This document shows, one piece after another, positions 26,576-32,088 of a stretch of 32,088 nucleotides of DNA. Source of the DNA: an uncultured Bacteroides sp. GTDB taxonomy: Bacteria; Bacteroidota; Bacteroidia; Bacteroidales; Bacteroidaceae. Position 1 is the first letter of the stretch. Each line of letters begins with the position of its first letter. The stretch lies in the NCBI GenBank assembly GCA_946628545.1, contig CAMOWU010000033.1:1-32088 (forward strand), given 5' to 3'. The position numbers and the translations under genes were made by a program. The notes under the pieces are model-generated. The model was given only the letters and a program-made list of their open reading frames with translations. It was not told where the DNA came from and did not search any database.

Positions 26576-26647
26576 CTAGATTTTCTAGATGCCCTAGATT
26601 TTCTAGATGCCCTAGATTTTCTAGATGCTCTAGATTCTCTAGATTCT
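26576..26647. repeat. 9-bp minisatellite between uxuA and uxuB
   Basis: Eight perfect-length units of CTAGATNNN: CTAGATTTT and CTAGATGCC alternate three times (last one CTAGATGCT), followed by two CTAGATTCT. The last unit overlaps the TAG stop of uxuA. Each junction carries the palindrome TCTAGA or a near form, so the transcript can fold. It leaves 27 nt, including a poly-A tract on the coding strand, before the uxuB start. Confidence 0.92.
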
Positions 26648-27878
26648 AATCAAAGAAGCCGGGTTGCTGGTATTTGATGCCCAGTTCGCGATCGACGGTG
26701 GCGAGGATGCCCTGCACCTGTCCGAGAGCGAACATACGTCCGAGGAAAGAGTAGCCGGCGTTGTAGCCCTTGTCCTCGTCGCCGAGCATGGTCATGCCGT
26801 GGTCCACGCGCATGGGCAGTGCGGGGTTCTCCTTCTCGAAGATGCGCGCCAGTTCGATGAGGTCTGCCCTGCCGCCCAGGTGCGATGCTTCAGTGAAGTC
26901 GCCGTTGGGGAAGATGTGGCAGGAGCGGAGGTGCACGAAGTGTGTGCGTGGCGCGAACTTACGGGCCATCTCCACCACGTTGTTGTAGGCTCCGGCGGAG
27001 AGGCTGCCTGCGCAGAAGGTCAGTCCGTTGTGTTTGTTGGGCACTGCGTCGAGCATCCACTGGATGTCTTCCTCGGTGCGTACGATGCGTGGTAGGCCCA
27101 GGATCTCGATGGGAGGGTCGTCGGGGTGCACACACATGTTCATGCCGCATTCCTCGCAGGTGGGCATGATCGCCTCGAGGAAGTACTTCATGTTCGCTCT
27201 GAGCTGTGCTTTGTCGATGCCCTTGTAGAGGTCGAGGAAACGGCGGAACTTCTCGATGGGTTCCTTGTCGCCTTCCTTGAAGTTGCCCGAGACGAATCCC
27301 TGGGTCTTGATGACGATGGTCTCCACCAGTTGGTGGTTTTTCTCGGGTGTCATATCCTTCGCCATGGCGTCTGCCTCAGCCAGCACGTCGCGTCCCTCGC
27401 CGTAGCCTTCGGGGAATCGGAACTGCGCCCATTCCTCTCTTGCTCCCTCGCGCTGGAGGATGTAGATGTCGAAGTAGGCGAACTCAGCGTAGTTGAAGTA
27501 GAGGTTGGATGATCCGTTGGGGTTGGCATGCAGCAGGTCGGTGCGTGCCCAGTCGAGTACTGGCATGAAATTGTAGCAGATGGTGTGTATGCCTTCTGCT
27601 GAGAGGTTGCGTAGGCTGATCTTGTAGCGCTCGATTTGTTCGTCGCGGTCGGGTCCGGCATACTTGATGCTCTCCACTACTGGCAGCGACTCCACTACGC
27701 TCCAGCGCATGCCGTAGCCCTCGATATAGGTTTTCAGGTCGTGGATTTTCTCGCGGGTCCACACTTCACCCAGTGGTACATCGTGCAGGGCGGTGACGAT
27801 GCCCTCCACACCAATTTGTCGCAGCATGGCAAGTGTGATCTTGTCGTTCTTGCCAAACCATCTCCATGTTCTTTCCAT
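26646..27878 (-). CDS. uxuA: mannonate dehydratase
   Basis: 410 residues, slightly longer than E. coli UxuA. It dehydrates D-mannonate to 2-keto-3-deoxy-D-gluconate with a divalent metal. Family features: MERTWRWFGKNDKITL at the start, NFMPVLDWARTDL, CVHPDDPPIEILGLPRIVRT, TFCAGSLSAG, HFVHLRSCHIFPNGDFTEASHLGG and MRVDHGMTMLGDE, which together supply the metal and substrate residues of the TIM barrel. First gene of a two-gene operon with uxuB. Downstream enzymes (KDG kinase, aldolase) are not in the window. The 5' region contains a TAnnTTTG box and a REP-like hairpin. Confidence 0.95.
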   Translation of the reverse strand: MERTWRWFGKNDKITLAMLRQIGVEGIVTALHDVPLGEVWTREKIHDLKTYIEGYGMRWSVVESLPVVESIKYAGPDRDEQIERYKISLRNLSAEGIHTICYNFMPVLDWARTDLLHANPNGSSNLYFNYAEFAYFDIYILQREGAREEWAQFRFPEGYGEGRDVLAEADAMAKDMTPEKNHQLVETIVIKTQGFVSGNFKEGDKEPIEKFRRFLDLYKGIDKAQLRANMKYFLEAIMPTCEECGMNMCVHPDDPPIEILGLPRIVRTEEDIQWMLDAVPNKHNGLTFCAGSLSAGAYNNVVEMARKFAPRTHFVHLRSCHIFPNGDFTEASHLGGRADLIELARIFEKENPALPMRVDHGMTMLGDEDKGYNAGYSFLGRMFALGQVQGILATVDRELGIKYQQPGFFD

Positions 27879-27928
27879 ATTGTCGTTGTTTTTGGTTGAT
27901 TTTTATGGTTTTGAGTTGATAACCGATG

Positions 27929-27943
27929 CCCTGAAAGGGCAAG
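27929..27943. repeat. single REP-like type A unit in the uxuA leader
   Basis: GCCCTGAAAGGGCAA folds as GCCCT-gaa-AGGGC. It lies 51 nt before the uxuA start, between the -7 box at 27961-27968 and the gene, so it would be part of the uxuA mRNA leader. Confidence 0.75.
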
Positions 27944-27960
27944 ATGATTGTTATCGACTG

Positions 27961-27968
27961 CAAATTTA
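27961..27968 (-). promoter_or_regulatory. -7 box of the uxuA-uxuB promoter (candidate)
   Basis: The minus strand reads TAAATTTG, an exact TAnnTTTG. No clear -33 TTG at 19-21 nt. It predicts a leader of about 75 nt. No dedicated regulator gene of the UxuR, KdgR or LacI type is in the window. Confidence 0.45.
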
Positions 27969-28095
27969 CAAAATCGAAAATGTTTCTCGTGGATTTTCGG
28001 CGATTTTTCTTTTCAATGGTACTTGAGCGAAAGAATCAGCAACAAACCCGGGGGGTGCATCCATAGCCTGGAGGCGAGAGAGGGGAATAATGATG

Positions 28096-28250
28096 TTGCC
28101 CCTTCAGGGCGGTGGGTGTGTTGGTGTTGGTTTATACCCAGGGTGTTGCCCTGGGCTGAGAGATGTTGCCCTTTCAGGGCGGTGGGTTGCCCCGGGGTGG
28201 GGGATATTGCCCAAGGTGTTGCCCTGGGCTGAGGAATGTTGCCCTTTTCC
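28096..28250. repeat. second composite REP-like array, without a transposase
   Basis: Type A units at 28096-28116 and 28166-28186, type B units at 28137-28155 and 28210-28228 (one mismatch), and a third A unit cut after TTGCCCTTTT at about 28248. Order and spacers (tttataccc before B, gttgccccggggtgggggatatt after A) are nearly the same as in 20171-20306, so both derive from one composite unit. No gene is supported in it. Confidence 0.88.
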
Positions 28251-28536
28251 TGCCGCACAAAGATAATGCTCGGTGTTCTTAAAGCCCAATGATTTGTTCG
28301 GTGTTTTTGTTGCCAATGATTTGTTCGGTGTTTTTGTTGGGCAATGATTTGTTCGGCAGGAATGCCGAACCTCCTATCAAGGCGTTGTGATGTAGGAGGT
28401 GCGGCATTCCTGCCGCACAAAGATGTGCTCGGTGTTCTTAATGCGTAATGATTTGTTCGGTGTTTCCGTTGCCAATGATTTGTTCGGTGTTTTTGTTGTG
28501 CAATGATTTGTTCGGCAGGAATGCCGAACCTCCTAT
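28251..28536. repeat. tandem 160-bp duplication built of GTTCGG repeats and palindromes
   Basis: Two copies (28251-28377 and 28411-28536) start TGCCGCACAAAGAT and end in a hairpin GTTCGGCA-ggaa-TGCCGAAC followed by CTCCTAT. Each contains the phrase AATGATTTGTTCGG three times. The spacer at about 28392-28420 holds an inverted, two-mismatch copy of the end palindrome (TAGGAGGTGCGGCATTCC...). This is a repeat family distinct from types A and B. No ORF is supported. Confidence 0.85.
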
Positions 28537-28550
28537 TTATGTGTCAGCAT

Positions 28551-28604
28551 CTAGGCTATCCAGGCTATCTAGATTCTCTAGATTCTCTAGATTCTCTAGA
28601 CTAT
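28551..28604. repeat. 9-bp minisatellite, third locus
   Basis: Six 9-bp units: CTAGGCTAT, CCAGGCTAT, three CTAGATTCT and CTAGACTAT. The CTAGATTCT unit is identical to that in the uxuA-uxuB gap 2 kb away. It lies between the palindromic repeats and the T-rich leader of the lipoprotein gene. Confidence 0.88.
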
Positions 28605-28799
28605 CTGAAAAAATGTTGTCGTTTTGTCCTTTTTCCTTGTCTTAATTACTTCTATTTTTTTGTAGGCATCATTTACGATGTCAAAGAAAATGGCATGGAA
28701 ATCTATCCTTTTTTTAACTTTTTCTTGTATTTCTGACACTTTTTTTCGGTTTTGACACATTTTTTTTAGAAATTGCATCCAAGTTTTAGACATTAGTTG

Positions 28800-28807
28800 T
28801 AATTTTG
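28800..28807 (+). promoter_or_regulatory. -7 box of the lipoprotein gene (candidate)
   Basis: TAATTTTG fits TAnnTTTG; a TTG at 28773-28775 is 24 nt upstream, slightly too far. The region 28605-28799 is T-rich with several T-runs and no ORF. Leader length to the gene would be about 140 nt. Confidence 0.4.
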
Positions 28808-28952
28808 CACTTGATTTGTGTATTTTATATATGAGGACACATGAAAACGGCATGCGATATCATGATTGTACCGAATGCTGAATGTAAGAAAAGAAACAAA
28901 GAATTGAATGTAAGTAACAAATGTAGCTAATTAATCAAATTAAGGATAAAAT

Positions 28953-31900
28953 ATGAACTTAAGGAAATTTTTGAGGATTCTGATCCCTGTATGCGCACTC
29001 GCAGTAGTGTCGTGTACAAACGAGGAACTGATTCTGGACGCCAGCCAGACTCAGAGAGGACGTGAATTCGCCCAAGCCTTCAAAGCCCGCTTCGGCGAAA
29101 TCGACCCCAACCACACATGGGTGGACGGTAGTGTAGGCAAGGTGACTGTGACCACCGACCAGCCTGCCAACATCGTGATTTACGGACTCGGACGTACCGA
29201 CGGTACTTTGCTTCGCCTCAAGCGCTGTGTGGTCAATGGCACACAGGAAGTGAAGTACGACATCCCCGCAGGTTGTCAGAAAGTAGTGCTCCGCGCCTAC
29301 AATGCAAACGGTAACGAGTACAAGACACTCGAGCCCTCCAACGAGAACGATGAGGCCGACATGACTGCTGCCGGTACAAGAGCCAGCAACGCTACCACCA
29401 TGCAGGAGTACATGCAGCAAAACAATCCACGCGCCCGCCAGCTCATTCCTAACGTGTGGAACGCATACACTAGCCATGGTTATCCCGCTCCTTGGCAGAC
29501 CACTATCCCTGAAACTTCCAGCCTGACTTTACAATATGTTGATTATTCTGGAATTGACGATAATGCCTCTGGTTGGAACTTCTTTTTCAGAGGAACAGAC
29601 GGCTACCTTTATAATATTCACACGTGGGATCAACTCAATGACTATATGCCAGTTTCGCTGTTTACCAGCATCGATGAATTCCACGAAAAGTCGGGCTTTA
29701 CTGCCGCCGATAATGTCGCCAATGGTGGCAATGGTTATCGAATCGTGACTTTCGCAGAGGGCGAGAAGTGGACTTCACATCCCAGTATTGCCCCAGGTGG
29801 AGGATTTGAATCAGGCAGAAAATACCCTGCTGGAACTTACTATAACTTCGCTGCCTATGGTAAGCGTGGATCTTGGTGGAAACACGATACGGACGACTAC
29901 GGTAAGTTCTATGTCACCAACATGGATATTACCGACAGCCATACAGGTACCCTCTCAGGTGTTCAAGACTATTTCAAGAAGACTCTAAATGCCGAAGTCA
30001 TCTCTGAGATTGAAAAAATCGTCGTCCCAGACAACCAATATGATCTGTTGCGTCCATACGTCACTGATGCAGGTTTCACAACCCTTGCTCCGGGTCCTGT
30101 CACTGTGACATGGTTCACTGGTGTGACCTCTACTCGTGACTATGTGGGTTATTATTACACAACAGGTGAGGATACAGAAGCAAAAGAGGCCGCTGCCGAC
30201 AAGTATCTCCTTCTCGATGCCCATAGTAGTTCTCGTCAGAAAGGTGATACTTTCCCATTGACCTATTATGATGCCAATGGCGATGCCTCATACATTTTCC
30301 CCAAGGATGTCAATATTCACTTCTTTGTTGTTCACGGTAGAGGTAGTAGTACAAACAAGCCTCATCCACATAGTGGATATACTTCTTGGAGTAGTGGAAG
30401 CATGAACAATTGGCTGTTTTACGATACCACTAAGAGTGATGGTACGAACGAGAACGGATGGACCCTTGATGCCTGGTATGCCGCTTATTCACAGGGTGGA
30501 GCAATCAACGACCCTGCCTACAATCGTCTCTATGACGAGGATTCCAAACCTGACAGCAGAATAACTTCTGATTTCGCTGGCAACTACATTCCTTCAATGT
30601 CCTTCAACTATGCCGGTTATAATGTGATTGGTTTTGAAGACACTCCTACTGGTACTGACCTCGACTGGAACGACTGTACGTTCATCGTGAATGGTAACTT
30701 CGAAGTGAAGAAATGGCACCAGCAAGACCTTGCCTTCTCCATGTGCATGGAGGACCTTGGCGGCACCGACGACCTCGACTACAATGACCTCTTCATGGTG
30801 GTGACTCAGGGTTATGAGGAAATCACTACCACTGGCGATGTGACCGAGACTTACTATTCCGCTCCAAAGGTGATGATTCCTATGGCTGGTGGTACATTGC
30901 CGCTGAGAATAGAGTTTGCTCCTGAAGATGCCACTTACGAGCACCTCACCCAGACACTCTTCTCCGATGTACACGCTGCCTTCGGCAAGGGCTTGACCGA
31001 CGTGGCTATCAATACCTGTCTGCCAAATGAATATTCCACCAACATCAGGAACATCACTGGTACACCCGACTACAACGGAACCCCGTTCACCGTTGACTTC
31101 GCCGATGGGGCCACAGTGAAATGCGCCAACTTCAAGGCAAGAAACGATACTGAGGCAGAGGATGTGACGACAATCTTCCCCGGAACACTTTTCACTTCCA
31201 CTGATATCGCCAACTTCTCTATCCTCGACCATATACCCGACTTCAAGATCTACGTTACCTACGAAAACGGCGAAGAGATGTGTATCTCTGGTCCTAAGAA
31301 CTTGCAGGTGGGTGAGGACACATCGGATAAGCAGAAGATCCCATTCGCTTTCTGGTTCCCATCTACGGCAGAGAGTGAGCAGGCAAGCGCAGATAATCCT
31401 GAGTCACGTGTGCTCCCAGGATATGAGCGTCAGTTCATCAACACCGCTATTCCTGGTTTCGAGCAGTGGGTAGCCAACCAGAACCACACCGGCACCAGAT
31501 GGTACGACTGGGCATGGGGCTACGACACCAACTGGCCCGATAACAACCCCGGAGGCGGCAGCCAAGGTGGTGGCGGTAGCGGTGAAGGTGGCGAAGGCGG
31601 TCAGACCACACCATCACAAATGGTTTATGAAGTGAACGCTCAGTTCATTCAGAGCATGGGTACTGGTTGGACTGCTGACGATCCGTCAAACCTGATTCCA
31701 GCCAGCAGCTTCCTGAGTGGAGCAACATCCGTAAAGGTTGATATCACATTCAAAGAGACCCTCAGCACTGGTGATATAGCACTTTACACAAAACCTGAAT
31801 ATACCAATGAAAACATTGGACAGACATCTGTTAATGGACTTTCTTCTTGGTCTAAGACAATAGATAATGCAACACACGTTGCAGGTATTCTTAAAAATGG

Positions 31901-31973
31901 TTTGAGTATTCAGCTTTGGAATGGAATGACTGCCGATAAGATCTCTTCCATAGTGATTACGAGCAGCAAGTAA
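28953..31973 (+). CDS. surface lipoprotein with LruC/DUF4114-type acidic motifs
   Basis: 1006 residues. Signal peptide with Cys21 (ALAVVSC), followed by TNEEL, an acidic start like the Bacteroidota surface-export signal, so it is probably a surface lipoprotein. Two related acidic motifs, GFEDTPTGTDLDWNDCTF (560-577) and MEDLGGTDDLDYNDLF (599-614), resemble the DxDxND calcium-type motif of LruC/DUF4114/DUF4842 proteins. A glycine-rich linker at about 866-886 separates the main body from a C-terminal beta-rich domain of about 115 residues. The coding sequence of this last domain is visibly more AT-rich than the body. Function unknown; adhesion or glycan binding is a guess. No SusC/SusD genes adjoin it. 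Confidence 0.8.
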   Translation: MNLRKFLRILIPVCALAVVSCTNEELILDASQTQRGREFAQAFKARFGEIDPNHTWVDGSVGKVTVTTDQPANIVIYGLGRTDGTLLRLKRCVVNGTQEVKYDIPAGCQKVVLRAYNANGNEYKTLEPSNENDEADMTAAGTRASNATTMQEYMQQNNPRARQLIPNVWNAYTSHGYPAPWQTTIPETSSLTLQYVDYSGIDDNASGWNFFFRGTDGYLYNIHTWDQLNDYMPVSLFTSIDEFHEKSGFTAADNVANGGNGYRIVTFAEGEKWTSHPSIAPGGGFESGRKYPAGTYYNFAAYGKRGSWWKHDTDDYGKFYVTNMDITDSHTGTLSGVQDYFKKTLNAEVISEIEKIVVPDNQYDLLRPYVTDAGFTTLAPGPVTVTWFTGVTSTRDYVGYYYTTGEDTEAKEAAADKYLLLDAHSSSRQKGDTFPLTYYDANGDASYIFPKDVNIHFFVVHGRGSSTNKPHPHSGYTSWSSGSMNNWLFYDTTKSDGTNENGWTLDAWYAAYSQGGAINDPAYNRLYDEDSKPDSRITSDFAGNYIPSMSFNYAGYNVIGFEDTPTGTDLDWNDCTFIVNGNFEVKKWHQQDLAFSMCMEDLGGTDDLDYNDLFMVVTQGYEEITTTGDVTETYYSAPKVMIPMAGGTLPLRIEFAPEDATYEHLTQTLFSDVHAAFGKGLTDVAINTCLPNEYSTNIRNITGTPDYNGTPFTVDFADGATVKCANFKARNDTEAEDVTTIFPGTLFTSTDIANFSILDHIPDFKIYVTYENGEEMCISGPKNLQVGEDTSDKQKIPFAFWFPSTAESEQASADNPESRVLPGYERQFINTAIPGFEQWVANQNHTGTRWYDWAWGYDTNWPDNNPGGGSQGGGGSGEGGEGGQTTPSQMVYEVNAQFIQSMGTGWTADDPSNLIPASSFLSGATSVKVDITFKETLSTGDIALYTKPEYTNENIGQTSVNGLSSWSKTIDNATHVAGILKNGLSIQLWNGMTADKISSIVITSSK

Positions 31974-31993
31974 TAATTCTTCCTCTATATCGC

Positions 31994-32032
31994 AAGCAGG
32001 CGCGGCCATCGGCCGCGCCTGCTTCGTTTTTT
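31994..32032 (+). terminator. intrinsic terminator of the lipoprotein gene
   Basis: AAGCAGGCGCGGCC (31994-32007) pairs perfectly with GGCCGCGCCTGCTT (32011-32024) around atc, followed by CGTTTTTTC. It is 20 nt after the stop. Beyond it 32036-32054 form a second small palindrome (GCCGCCAT..ATGGCGGC), and no gene is visible to the window end. Confidence 0.92.
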
Positions 32033-32088
32033 CTTGCCGCCATGCTATGGCGGCTTACCTAACCGCCGTCCGGAAACAGATGCGCTTA

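Noticed and set aside
26576-26647. Coding interpretation of the 9-bp repeats (LDFLDA-type peptide on the plus strand)
   Set aside because: It would be antisense to uxuA and uxuB ends and the repeat is an intercistronic tandem array; the open frame follows from the period of nine.
28013-28420. 135-codon minus-strand frame in the second array
   Set aside because: Same artefact as in the first array; covers two unrelated repeat families.
28251-28536. Possible CRISPR array
   Set aside because: Repeats are palindromic and of uneven length, spacers are themselves repeated, and no cas genes are present.

Overview
The window comes from a Bacteroidota chromosome, most likely Prevotella or a close relative in Bacteroidales. 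Three things point there. Ribosomal protein sequences and the gene order DUF3467-rpsL-rpsG-fusA-rpsJ are of Bacteroidales type. Most genes lack a Shine-Dalgarno sequence and start after A-rich leaders. Several intergenic regions carry TAnnTTTG -7 boxes, the form used by the Bacteroidota primary sigma factor. Species assignment is inference; nothing here fixes it.

Layout. Positions 1-900 hold the 3' end of an unknown gene, a strong hairpin, a small DUF3467 gene and its terminator. Positions about 890-19457 are one very long, all-plus-strand translation cluster: str (rpsL, rpsG, fusA, no tuf), S10, spc and alpha segments joined without a convincing internal terminator, 33 genes ending with rplQ and a textbook intrinsic terminator. 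It includes two genes below 60 codons, rpmD and rpmJ. Long gaps occur at the leader of rpsL, between fusA and rpsJ (GC-rich hairpin), before rpsH, and before rpsD (possible S4 leader).

Positions 19458-28610 are accessory. An HUH/Y1 transposase of the IS200/RAYT type is bracketed by REP-like hairpin repeats, and a near copy of the same composite array lies 8 kb away. All genes here are on the minus strand; in transcription order they are uxuA (mannonate dehydratase), uxuB (fructuronate reductase), a terminator, a secreted family 2 glycoside hydrolase, metY (O-acetylhomoserine sulfhydrylase) and the transposase. UxuB and UxuA act in succession to turn fructuronate into 2-keto-3-deoxygluconate, so the secreted hydrolase may supply hexuronic acids; that link is inferred from position only. 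Two gaps between these genes are filled by 9-bp tandem repeats, and a third such repeat lies near 28.55 kb.

Positions 28611-32088 hold a long leader and a 1006-residue surface lipoprotein with two acidic, probably calcium-binding motifs of LruC/DUF4114 type and a C-terminal beta domain after a glycine linker, closed by a strong terminator.

Most noteworthy: consensus Shine-Dalgarno sequences before only four ribosomal genes, all large-subunit proteins, in a phylum whose ribosome hides the anti-Shine-Dalgarno; the transposase/REP-like array system; the 9-bp minisatellites in 5' regions; and a 26-residue insertion in uL18.
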